A stretch of DNA of 64,000 nucleotides from Campylorhamphus procurvoides. Its lineage: Eukaryota; Chordata; Aves; Passeriformes; Dendrocolaptidae. Position numbers and translations under genes: made by a program. The stretch is taken from contig WBMV01007617.1 of NCBI GenBank assembly GCA_013396655.1, positions 391,028-455,027 on the forward strand. Reading direction: 5' to 3'. This document shows, one piece after another, positions 23,341-34,778 of this stretch. The notes beneath the pieces were generated by a model that was not told the DNA's origin, made no database searches, and worked only from the letters and a program-made list of their open reading frames with translations. The first letter of the stretch is position 1. Every line of letters begins with the position of its first letter.

Positions 23341-25419
23341 TCCTCTCCACTCCCCCCTGCCCCCTTTTCTGATATTGTTATTCCATTTGTAGTTGTTTAT
23401 TGTGCCTGCTGAGATAGATTAAAGACAGCAAGGAGCCGGAGAGTTGTACTTAGGGGCTCCTGTGCAGTGTGGAGTAAGGATGGCAGAGCTCACAGATTCC
23501 AAATCCAGAGCCTTGCTTATAAAATCATGTTTCTGATCGGTGGAGGTGGTTTCTGAAGCATTTCGTTGTTCTTTGTTGGGTCTTTTTTGTGTGATTTGGG
23601 GTTTTCTGGTGGGGTTTTTTATATTTTTTTGAAGGGGAAGAGTGAGGAGTGCCAAGGGTTTCTTTTTCCTTAATGAAAGCTGAGGTTCTTGTATAACCAC
23701 GTATGAGGCAGAGCTGGGGCTTAAAAGGAACATAAGAGAGGTTATGGAGTACTTGGTCATATTGTAAAGCTTGGCAGTGCCAGGAAATATCCTCCTGTGT
23801 TATGGAGTAGAACAAAGCTTCTCGTGCTCCATCCAAGGATGAAAGCAGGTCCAGGAGAAGCCAAACACTGCCCAGTCCCCTCATTCCCTCTTAAGTCTTT
23901 AAGTGGGATGTAAATTGCCTATAGCGCAGACACACTTAGATCTGAGTCTCCTCCCTCCAGCAGAAATTGCTGGTGAGTGCTGGAGCCTCTTGCCAGTTCC
24001 CATTTGTGTGCAGGATCTGATTCACAGGAGGAGCAGGATTTTGTTTCCTGAGCCACCGGAGTGTGCAGGGGGGGAACCAGACCTTGTCCAGGGAAACGGA
24101 GGCGCCAAACGCTTCCTTGTAGTGATTTTGTTCCACTTCACTCTTGGCTGAGGATGGGCCCAGAGCAAAATCCCAGCTCTGAGCAAAAGCCTGAAAACTG
24201 AACCGCTCCCAGGCTGCAGTTGCTGCTTATCTGTGATAGGTATCAAACTGGAAACCTGTGTCTCTTGTGTGCAGCTGCACCAGCCCTTTGGAGTATGATT
24301 GTCCAGTACTGCAGAGGTGTAAGCCTTGGGGGCATCTGTCTGCCTCTAAAGCTGAGCATTTCTGGGCTAGAAGACTTGGTGCTTTGCAGCAAGCACTGTA
24401 TAAACTCCCAATCTCTCCAATTACCTGGGAGCAAGGCAGGCATTATCCTTTCAGTTTTGCCACAGGATGAAAATCAAAGCAAGGCTTTGAGGCAAAGCAA
24501 CACCAAGCCCTGTTTTGCCATTCAAGACATGCTCATGTTATCCACATGATGTGAGAAGTCGGTGGGGAGAGCACTGAGGCCAGCATGGATCTGGGATGCT
24601 CACCAGCACACGGATGCCGGGGTGTCAGGCTCCCAAAACCCCTGGTAGACACCCAACCCTGCAGAGTGTGGGTCAATACATTAAAGCACAGCGGAGCCAA
24701 TTTGGCCTGCAAAGCCCCATCCCTCTACTGAGCTCTGGGAAGCCCAGAGCTTATGCAATGCAAATCTGCTGAAAGCAGGAGCAAAGCCCTTGCTCTGCCT
24801 CGTTATTCTGACCGCAGCACCTCGGCAGCAGATGCTTTGCAGAGGGACACTGCCCGTCCCCGGCCATGGCTGTGACAGGATGATGGGCTTTGGCACCTTC
24901 TCTTCTCCAGCTTGGAGCTGGCCAGGGCCACGAAGGCTTGCAATAAAGTTTAGGGCTTGTGCCTGGCTTATTGTTGGCATTTGATGCTTCTTCTTGCTGC
25001 TCCCATGGTATTTCTTGTCCCTGGCTCCTGGCTGGTTTGCAGCTGCAGCCACTCGTCCTCGTGCTGGTGGGAGCAATTATTCTGTGAGCCTCAAAACTTG
25101 GTGTGGAGTTATTTCCTGGCTGCAGTTTGTTAAAATCCCCCCTCCTCTTTGCTTTAACCCTGTTAAAGGTTGCATGGTTTGGTTCCAGCTGCAATTCCTC
25201 GTGGCCCTTTGTTTTCAGATGGCCTTTTTGGAGGGGAATATGCAAATTCACCCAGGAGTGATGGGCAAGCTCTGCTTTGTAAAAGCCTCACTCTTCTTTC
25301 TTCCTGGACCCCCTGCAAAATGTCAAGCACTCTTTTCTTGCCTTGTAAGTGCACACACTTACCCAGGTTCCTGGTATTTTGGAAGCAAAACCATTTGCTC
25401 TCAGTTGGGCTGAGTAGGA

Positions 25420-25584
25420 GGTACAGGCAAAGGTTGTCCAGAAAAGCTGTGGCTGCCCCGTACCTGGAGGTGTTTGAATCAGCCTGGCCTACTGGAAGGT
25501 GTCCCTGCCCATGGCCAGGGATGGAATGAGGTGAGCTTTAAGGTCCCTACCAATCTAAATAATTTGGAGTTTCTTTGATTTCTA
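25420..25584 (+). mobile_element. CR1 LINE 3'-end fragment, diverged
   Basis: In sense orientation the segment shows AGAAAAGCTGTGGCTGCCCC, GAAGGTGTCCCTGCCCATGG and AAGGTCCCTACCAATC, ending in a decayed octamer tail. A small deletion removes the usual GGCTTGGAGCAACC part. It is more diverged than the other CR1 tails. Confidence 0.85.
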
Positions 25585-28500
25585 TGCCTGATTCTCAGTG
25601 CTGCATCACTCTTGGCTGGTGTTCTTTCAACAACAAGCTACACAGGGTGAAGGTGACACTTTCCCTTAATCCCCAACCCCAGAGCTTGAGTTTGACATGG
25701 GTCAACTTTTGTACAAAACAAGGGAAAAAACCAAACAAACAGTTGAAAGTTGAGCAGGACAAGGGAAGTTCAGGCTGCTTTGTAATGTCAAGGTGAGCGA
25801 GGCGATGGCATTTGCGTTGGAGATATCCGGGACTCAGGATCTGGGATTAGTGTCAGCTCTTCTGTGGCAAACTAAATTAGGAATGCAGAGGCTGTCTCTG
25901 TTTATGATACAGGGTTGTTAGGTGCTTCAGGTACTGTCATTCTTATTTAAGGATATATTTAAGGATTAACAGTAAGAAGTCCAGCATTAGCAGGAGAGAA
26001 ATGAATGTTAGTGAGCTTAGGCTTGAAGGGCTTATTTTTGATCATCATCATGTGAGCTGCTTTAGGAGAGATGAGCTCCAAGATGGGGAGGGCAGGGGGA
26101 GATTCTTGTATTTTTGCAGGAAAAGAAAACGTTTTGCAAGTTTGAATAGAGATCAGAACTCAGCAACAATGACGACTGCGTGAGTAAAGCTGCAAAACTC
26201 CCCGAAGCCGCTGCCTTCCCTGGGCTGAGGATCTGGCTCACAGCACCCAGCCTATTTTTAGCCTCTTTTTTTGTGCCATCTCTTTCTTCTGTGTGCAGAA
26301 TATGCACGATCAAACAATGTCCGCGGATTTCTTTGTTGTTTGAAAATCATTCCGTGTTTTTAATTGGCAATCTTTTGAGTTTTGCCTTTGTCGTAGCTGC
26401 CTGCAAGTAGGTTACATTTGCTCTGTGTTGTCTCAGGCACTTGGGTGGGCTTGGAGAAGTTCCCTCCTGATCCTGCTCCTTCCAGCCGGGTGCAGCACAA
26501 AGATTTTCTGGCTGCCAAACATTTTTTCTTATGTTTAAAACTCCACGTTTCACTTTCCCAGGCTTTGGCTTTGATATTTGCTGCCCACAAGCACCTGGCA
26601 CTGGGGAAAAGCTGCTGGGGATTCACAGCTCTTGACATCCCCACATTTTCTTATTTTCAGGGCTTCTCTTCAAGCAGAAATGGGCACAAAGATTGCTTCA
26701 ATTGTGCAATGAGTTCTGATGGCTGAGAGGCAGGAGGAGGGAGGTCTCACCATCCTTCCTCCTCTGTTTTAAGGAGAAGCATAAAATGTACATCCCTGTT
26801 TTTGAAGTCTCCATGAGTCTTGTATTTTTTTTTTAGTCATTATTTTTAAATATTGCACCTATCATATCCAGTTTGTACTTTGAGGTGAGTGTGGGGTCCT
26901 TTGCAAAATTCGTGCTGGATGCTGAAGTGGGAACTCATAATTCTGGTCCACCACTCCTTGGGTGCCAGAGAAGAGGGTGGCCAGGCTGAAGGCAGGGAAT
27001 AAAAGTCAAAAAGATGCCCAATTTTGTGTTAAAAGTGCTTAACCAAGCTGGACAACCAGGGAGTCGCCATTACTTATGTGCTTCCTGAAGCTGAAACAAT
27101 TGCTATTATCCCCCATCACTTTGCATGACCTACATTTGACTTGAAAGCCTCCTGCTAATGATTAGTTTGAATTTCAGTTTAAAAATAAACACCTTTGTGT
27201 TCTCGGTTTTAAAACAGAGGAAGAAATAAAACCCCTGGGTAGATGAAATCCCCACCTTTCCCTGTTGGTCTCTGATTTTCCTCTGATTTTTAGATGCACG
27301 AGGAGGAAGGAGTGGATTTGCTGGGCTTGTGTGCAGGGGGAGGGTTTGGATGTAACGAGACCGCTGGGCATTTTCCTGGGAAACTGCAGGAGCCTCAGTG
27401 CTTGGAAGATTTGGGCCATCTGGATAAATAGGGTCAAGCTCAGCCTTGGCAGGGCTGAGGCAGCACAGGGTGTTGGGACACCTCAAAGCTTCTGGCACAA
27501 GGCTCATTCCTGTTCTTTCCTGCTTCTCCAGCATTGTGCTCCTCCTCCTCCTCTTCTACACTGTCCATCTGCCTGCCCAGAGCATCCCAAGGCGTGGGAG
27601 GCAGTGTTGGGTCAGTGCCTGGGACGTGGCAGGGGGTCGTTAGGCATGGAGCAGGTTGGGTGTTAATTAGCAGTCATGGGGAAGAGAGGATGTGTTTCGT
27701 GGGGATGGGATCTCTCCCAGAGAGAAGAGGTGCATCGGGGCTGCATCCCACTGTCATCTTCAGGGGATGGATCCATGTTCCTGGCTGCATCCCACTGTCA
27801 TCTCCAGGAAGTGGATCTGTGTTCCTGGCAGGGCTCGGATCCCATCCCATGGGATGCGTTCCCCTAAGGTCTGTAGGGGTTGTGGCTCTGGAAACACCTC
27901 ATCATCTGCCTTTCTCCACGCACCTCAGGGCTTTCTGCTGCTGGAGGGAGAAGATGCAGAAAGCTGTCATGGTCATAATGCTTATCCAAAATCCCAGTGT
28001 CCTCATTCAGTCAGTCCATGGCCAAGCTTTCCCCTCTATTTCTTGGCCTCCTGTCTCCTTTTTTTCATGGTGTGTTATGTGTGTGATGGGGGGTTTGGGT
28101 GGTTTTTGTGCTTTTAAGAGAAAAAGTGAAAGGTAGAATGCCAGAGGATGTGTCCCTGGGAGATGCATCCTTGCCTGGACCAGGTGGTCCCTTCCCACCA
28201 GGTACTTTTCCACCCCCATCCCTCTTGCTCTTGCATTCAGCAGAGATGTCCCAGTGGGTTGGATTTTTGGAGTGTGTTTTTATAGGCAGATCTCAAAACA
28301 CAAGTGGCTGCACCTGGGGAAAAAAAGCAAAAAAACCTGGCTTTCTCTTAATCCAGAAATCCCCTAAAACACCTCGCAGGGCCGGATGGCACCACGGGGG
28401 TCATTGTCATTCTGCTCTGAGCTGATGATGTGTGTGTGAGCCTTGAAACAAGACAATTCCTGCTTGTTGTAATTCCTTTATGGCAAATAAATTGCAATGA

Positions 28501-29445
28501 AACTTTACAGAGACAAGACCAAGAGAGTTCTGTGGAAATTAGTGTGAAAACCTATAGAAAAGTGGAGACAATGAGGTGTCCCTGGTGGGATCCCACTGGC
28601 AACTTTTGCCACCCATGAGATGGGTTTTATTCTCTGGTTGCTTCAGCAGCAATTGCCCATAAGGTGAAATCCTAAGTGATGCCACTTCAGGTGCTATTTT
28701 TATTCAGAAAAATGTCAAATCCTTTCTCAGAACTTAGTGACTTGTTGTCTTGGTAATTTCTTGCAGAAGCGGGATCTATAAAAATCCCCTATTTTCTTGG
28801 CACTAGGCTTTTCTCATCTATTTTGGATGTAAATAAATTTTAGAATCAGAAGGGAGCTGCTTTAATTCCACAGGTGGTGTAATTTCTTCCCTAGAATGTC
28901 TCTTGCAGGGCTGTGCACTCGGGTTTGTGATCCTGGCCCAGTGTCCTTTGAAGAGGAGTCCTTGTGCACCCAGATTGTATCTGCCCCATTCTCTCCCCAT
29001 ACACTGGTCCCTAATTTGAATCCTGGCTCTTGCAAAGCTGGAAATCCAGTGCTGAGCAGGGTTATATCCATTGAATTGAGTGTGGCAGCACAGAGGGAAA
29101 GCTGTGCTATGTGGTTGTCTGTTCTTTGTTAAATTTCCAGCAAAGATGACATTTTCAACAACAAATAATCACTTTGGGAATAACTGATTTCCAAATCTGA
29201 GCCACTGTGAGTTGTGTGCAAATATAAAAAATAAATAAATTATAGGGTGCTTCTGATAAGAGTGAGATGTTCTGCTCCTGCTTCTGTGCTCAGTGGAGCT
29301 TTGGGGTTGGTTCTGAAATAGTTCATAAGTCTCCTCAAGAGAGAGGAGGTTTCTTCTCTTGCCTGGTGTCTTCTCAGTGAGTGTGGCTGGCTCTGTCCTG
29401 TCCTAGTGGGGTGGGAAGCTCCAGGCTATTGTGGTGGCCACTTCC
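25585..29445. other. Intron without recognisable genes
   Basis: No exon was recognised. Contents are unique sequence, a T-rich stretch near 26824-26836, and the two-copy 44-bp repeat at 27739-27826. Open frames of up to 200 codons at 27534-28136 cross that repeat and show no domain. Confidence 0.45.
27739..27826. repeat. Two-copy tandem repeat, 44-bp unit
   Basis: Two adjacent 44-base units both begin GGCTGCATCCCACTGTCATC and differ at a handful of positions. It is a minor local duplication. Confidence 0.8.
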
Positions 29446-29540
29446 ATAGAATCAGAGAGGTTGTAAAACCCCTCTAAGGTCGTTGTGTCCAAGGATTAGC
29501 CCAGCACTGCCAGGTCCACCACTAAACTATGCCCCTAAGG
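29446..29540 (-). mobile_element. CR1 LINE 3'-end fragment, short
   Basis: The antisense tail ATAGAATCAGAGAGGTTGT leads into AGCCCAGCACTGCCAGGTCC and CCACTAAACTATGCCCCTAA. These are the words of the CR1 subfamily also seen at 38190 and 41342. Only about 95 bases remain. Confidence 0.82.
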
Positions 29541-32500
29541 TCGTGATGGAGAAGGAAGAGCCGAGCCTTGCTTTCACCATGATCAGTGTTATGTCAGAGT
29601 CCACGTGCTGAGGCTCCCTGAATGATGCAAGGAGATGCTTTGAGAAGTCAGGGTGTCTTTTTGGGGTGCTCCTGCCATCATTCAGACTGCTGGGCTCTAA
29701 GGTACTCCAAGTGAGATGCGAGGGAAAAGCAAGGCAGGAGCTGCACGGCCCTTCTTGGGAGAGAGGGAGATGATGAGCAGTGTCTTTCCAATCACAACAA
29801 GATCCCCAGAGTCCAAAAGGAGCAAGGCTTGGGTGTAAAAGCCAGAGCTGCCCTAATAAAACATTTACTGGGGTTTGGAGACCTGTGTGCTCCGACACGG
29901 TGCATACATATTAAATGATCAAAGTTTCCATGCCTTCCGAGGAGCTGCCTGCTAATCTAATGCAGCCCTTGGGCTTTGCTCACCACTGACTCTGCAGGAA
30001 AGCAAACGCTGCCTCTGTTTTCCTATTTAAAAGATTTCCAAGCTAAGCTGGGCGGGTCACAGTTCAGGAAGCAATAGGATCTGGCCTCTTAAAGGCTTCG
30101 GCAAAGGGGGAGCTTGGGGAGGCAGGTTAGAGTTGAGGATGGAGTTGGCTCCATCTCTCAAGTCCTGTCCACCCCTGGCCCTACTGCAGGCTCTTGGTGC
30201 TGCCCTGGTCTCGTCCCATCCTCCTCCTCTTATCCTTGCTTTTCCCCTCCCTAAATCACGCTGTCCACATCTTACTGCCCAGCCCAAGGGCCCTGCCAGC
30301 TTTTCAGCTCCCAGCCTGAGTTGCAAAGTGCTGCCAGTGGGTTAGAACCAAAGCAAAGGGGAAAAAAGCCCCAAAATCACAACCCAAACAATCCCACTCT
30401 GTTCAGATTTATAATCCGAGTGCACTCTGCACCTCCTGCACCTCTGCAAACCCCCAGCTCTCCCATCATCTGCTGCGGGTGCACAGCAAATACCTCACCT
30501 CCTGCTTCTCGCTGCTCCAGTGGTTTGGGACTGATGGGTTTGACTTTCCACATGGTTACAGCATCTTTTCTGCTTCTCGAGCATCTCCCGTGTCTTTCAT
30601 GTAATTCCTTAACTAGTATCCATTTGCTGGCAGTCGCTTTCTTTTAAGGCACTTGAATCTGTTTGATCATCAACAAATTTCTCTTTCTGTTCCTCTGATA
30701 AAAAATTAAATCTGGGCACTTTTTGAAGGCTTCCTTCCCACCCCCCTTTCTCTTTCCCCATCCGTGCTCAGTGGGAAATCAGCCCTTTTCTAGGAAAAGA
30801 AAATAAATAAAAATTAGAGTTCAAAGTGTGATATCTCCTCTTAAAAAGAAGAGGGTGAGGAGAAGAAAAAAAGCCCCACCATATATTCTTACAGATGTGA
30901 CATCAAAATGGGAAACTATAAAGGACACGTTTTCAAAGGCTCGTACAGGGACTGAGTTGGATCAGTAGGAAACAGGCAAAGTCTCTTCTGGTGCTTTGAA
31001 AGCCTGTTCCCAAGCCACCACAGCCGTGTGGTTTTAGGTGGAGTGCTGGTGCTTCTCCATCTGCTGAACCAGGAGGCAGCTGGATGGGGAACGGAGGATC
31101 CTGGGGTCCCTGTGTACCCACAGAGGGGTGGGGATGGCCTTGGGGCAAGAGGGTGACGCAGTGGTTGGGTGCTGGTGTCACCAGCATCCACTGTGTCCTT
31201 GTGTCACCTTGGTATCTGTGTTTGCCAGCAGAGGCATCTCCTTCCTTGCTCTCCATAGAGGATGTGGTGGGAGATGGAGTAGGAAAAAACACGACTAGTC
31301 CTTTAGGAAGGGATGGTACCTCGGCCAGGAGATCAGAGCTGAGGGATGTCATCTCCTGTGTCTCTGTGATGGTCACTGTCATTCAGGCTGTGAAGATGGA
31401 CTGCCAAGAGCAGGGGGTTGCATCAGGGTAGGGCTCAGGTGTGGGGTCACCTCTGGTTTCTGGAACCCCTGTGTTTGCCCCGGTGATGCTGTGGAGCTGC
31501 AGCCTGGGCTGTGGGATCACTGGCAGCTGGGAAGCAGCCGGGCAGTCCTGCGGGGTGGCTGATGTATTAGCAGCACACTGTTACCCAGGTAACTGCCTTT
31601 CCTCCCCTGAATCCTGATTATTTGGTTTCTCACCATACCCCGAGGGACTCTGCTCCTCATTCCATTCCAAACCATTCCACAGGAGTGGTGGCAGAACAGT
31701 TCCCTCCCTCCCCAAAGGGCTTTTTACCCCTTGGGCACAGTTGAGGCTGAACCATCGTGTCTGTGGGGAGGTGGAGGGAGGTGGAGATCTCACCCTCCAC
31801 TGGGACCTGCTGAACAAGCTGCTGTGGGGCTTGGAGCAGCCAGGATGACCCCTGGGGGTCTCATCCAGCCCAGCGAGTGCTCATAAAGGGTCCAGTATGC
31901 TAGTGGTGGTTTCCTGCAGGCAGAGGCTGCTGGACTGGAGCAGCAGCAGTTTTATTGCATTAATTGAAATTAAAGGAGTTTCCAATTGTGTGTGAAACCT
32001 CTTGGCTGCCCCAGGGCAAAGGGAGCAGTGTCAGGGTGAGGCAGTCAGGTGCAAACCAAGCTCACCTTCAGCTTTGTGTGTATTCAAGGTCAGCAGAGCA
32101 TCTCTGCCGCAAGCAAAGTATCTGTGGGCACAGGGACCAGCCCTGCACTATCCAAGCCTGGGCTGTGCATCTCTGCTTTCTGGGGAAGCTTGTAACAGCC
32201 AAGAGAAAAGTCCCACAGCTCCCAGCAAGCAAAAGCCCCCTCCAGCACTGGGCAGGCAGTTTTCATGGGCGCAGGAGGCTTTGGGAGGTTGAGTGATGTT
32301 TCAGCCAATAATTCTCCCTCTGTCACTTCATCCCCTCCTGCACCTTTCCTGAGTTACCCTCAGTGCCGACTCCCTTCCCAAAGATTTTCTCCCATCTCAC
32401 CCCGTCACCTCCCTCAGTGCTCCTGGAGCATCCTGGCTGTCCCATCTGGAATACAAATGTCTGGAGCCCACGGCTGTGGCATCCGAGCACTCTCAGCGAC

Positions 32501-32854
32501 AGCACAGACACCTGCCTGATGCAATCGATTATTTATTCTGGGGAGGAGGAGCTGCAATTAATCTCTGCTTGTCTTTAGTGCTTTTTGTTGTCTCTCTGAC
32601 TGTTAAACTGCTCGTGTGGAGGGAAAGCTGTCTGCCTAATGGGGAAGAGGCACCAGGAAACCTTTGTCTTCTGGGATGTTCCTGTTGTCCAGCGTGTCTC
32701 TGGTCATCCAGTACTCAGTGGGGGGAACGAAGAGGGAGATTCCTTGGGTTGGGCCATGGGGTGGGCTTGAGCCCAGTGATGTGCTGAAGTTTTGGGGCTG
32801 GTTGTCTTGCCATGAATCCCTTGCTCCTGCTCCGTCACCTTGGATTAATTACAG
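29541..32854. other. Intron without recognisable genes
   Basis: This 3.3 kb shows unique sequence only. A 22-base word at about 31825 recurs near 34506 and is probably a CR1 remnant. No exon or RNA gene was seen. Confidence 0.45.
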
Positions 32855-32945
32855 TACAATGCAATATACATTTATATGGTGTCTGCACAAGTGTCTCAGG
32901 GCCCTTTGCAATCTGAAAAATCTAATTAAGGTGCAGCCTCCAACA
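32855..32945 (-). mobile_element. MIR/L2-like ancient remnant
   Basis: The antisense pattern of the shared MIR3/L2 tail is visible: ATATACATTTATATGGTGTC, then GGCCCTTTGCAATCTG, then TCTAATTAAGGTGCAGCCTC. This corresponds to the usual 'aaagcgctttgcaaa ... gcgctatataaatg' tail read backwards. Such copies predate the split of birds from other amniotes. The match is by memory of the family, not by alignment. Confidence 0.5.
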
Positions 32946-33489
32946 TGAATGCTTATCACCAGAATGTGTGCAGCGAGAGGAGGCCACGTGCCTCCACGGC
33001 TCAACCCGGAGCTGAATCCACACTCTCCTGGCATTATTAATTACTCACTGCTTGGTGTCCGAGACACCAATCGATACCACAGGCCTGGATAGATAGAGGA
33101 GTTTGAGTGAGCATGAGGGAGCTGAAGATAACCATCAGCTAGAAACGTGGTGGAGGCTGTTCTTGGCCTGGGAGGAGGAGGAGAAGTCGCTTTGCAGAGA
33201 TATTTGCAGGAGCAACAAGTGTTTTCCGGCAACTTTGGTGCTGGGAGGTTGTTTACTCATGGAGAAATGCGTGGCTGGTAGTGAATTTTGGCCTGGGGGA
33301 GGTCCTGCCTTGGGGATGGGGCTGGGGATGGACACGGCATCATTACACAGGGCTTGCTGCAAAACTTATTTGGCATTTTCAGTTGGTCTCATGAGTGGCA
33401 CCAGCTGTTGGGAACACCCAGAAGGGAGGGAGGGAGTGCCACAAGTGTGACAAGAGCATAAATAACCAGGGGAAAAGGGAAAGGAAATG

Positions 33490-33730
33490 TGAAGTGGCCC
33501 TTTAAATATGAGCCTCCAGAGCCCAGAGCCCAACTAGCGTTCCCTCAAGTATTCAAATGAGATTGCAGCATCAGATTGGTATGCATTAGGCTGGTCTCAA
33601 TGAAAATTAACATGTAATTGCTTCAAATGAAGTAAGTGAGGAGGTAATCTGTTCTTAAATTGGATTCGCAGGATTTTGTGGTACCATAATGCAGCTGTGA
33701 AATGAAATATATTTTAAGGATGATGTCCTC
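33490..33730. promoter_or_regulatory. Candidate conserved noncoding element
   Basis: This unique AT-rich block is free of CpG and repeats and contains TATGCATTAG, AACATGTAATTG and ACCATAATGCAGCTGTGAAA, so POU, homeodomain and E-box type words (CAGCTG) sit close together. Its texture is that of vertebrate developmental enhancers; no direct proof is possible here. Confidence 0.3.
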
Positions 33731-34481
33731 AAGGGTAGAGGGAAGGAAAGGGGGGTCTTTACTGGGAAGGGTCCTTTCCCTCCCTCACTCTTTTGTTTCT
33801 GGTCTCATTAGTGCCATTTCATAAATGAGGAGAGGGTATTGGTGCCATGGCATGGCTGGAGAAGGTCCCATTGCTTTTGGCTCCATCGCGTTCCTTGACA
33901 TCCCTCCTGTCCCTTCCCTTCCCTGCCTCTGGTTCAACACTTTCCTTGCTGTGCCAGTGCTTCTCCAGCCCTTCTCTCAGGGACAAATCCCCATCCCATC
34001 CTGATGGGAGTCATGAGGTGAGCACTTGAACTTCGTGCATGTGGCAAACAACCTTCTGGTTATGTGGTGGGGGAAGTTCTGTCTCAGTGGTTCTGAGTGT
34101 CTGTGTAGGTTCTTGAGAGGGAGAAGAAAGATGTCAAAGCAAGAGGCACAGTTTACCTTCTTCTCTTGGCTACTTTTGATCTTCTGCCAAAGGGAAAGGT
34201 TCTCCCCCCATCACCCTGTATCTCAGCATGGCACTACAAGGCTTGGGAATTCATCCCCAAAGGTTTGGGATGCCCTGCTCCTCCCACACAGCCTTGTGTT
34301 GCTGGGACCACCTCTGTTTTAATTGTAAGGCTTTGATGGTTGTCCTCGTTCTGTCCGTCTCTCCCCATCTGCCAGCACGATGAGCTTGGGCGTCGTGGTG
34401 AAATTAGGAGTGTGAGGGAGAGCTGGTGTAGGAAGGGGATGTTGTAACCTGCAATTACTCCCAGGCTAGAATTATAGAGAT

Positions 34482-34604
34482 GGTATAGTATATATAGATA
34501 TATATACTTGGGGCTTGGAGCAGCCAGGATAGAGAGCTAGAGCTCTTGGAGCTAGAGAATATATAGATAGATATATATGGATATGGTGTATATATAGGTA
34601 GTAT
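34482..34604. repeat. TA/GATA-type microsatellite region
   Basis: Interrupted TATATAGATA runs flank a GC-richer insert that contains AGAGCTAGAGCTCTTGG and a fragment resembling CR1 (GGGGCTTGGAGCAGCC). The region directly precedes a sense CR1 tail at 34629. Confidence 0.8.
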
Positions 34605-34628
34605 AACAGCATATATTTGCTCCATGTG

Positions 34629-34778
34629 GCTGCCCCATCCCTGGAAGTGTTCCAGGCCAGGTTGGACAGGATTTGGAGCAACCTGGGATAGTGGAAGGTG
34701 TCCCTGCCCATGGCAGGGGGTTGAAACGAGAGGAGATTTATGTTCCTTTTCATGCAAAACCATTCCATGATTCTATAT
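34629..34778 (+). mobile_element. CR1 LINE 3'-end fragment
   Basis: In sense orientation: GCTGCCCCATCCCTGGAAGT, GGATTTGGAGCAACCTGGGA, GTGTCCCTGCCCATGGCAGG and terminal AACCATTCCATGATTCTATA. The 3' end is intact. It is the nearest sense-oriented full-type tail upstream of the NTM exon. Confidence 0.92.

Noticed and set aside
31825..34528. A 22-base word shared at about 31825 and 34506 (begins TGGGGCTTGGAGCAGCC)
   Set aside because: The word resembles the CR1 tail segment GGGGCTTGGAGCAACC, so both are probably small CR1 remnants and not a separate element.
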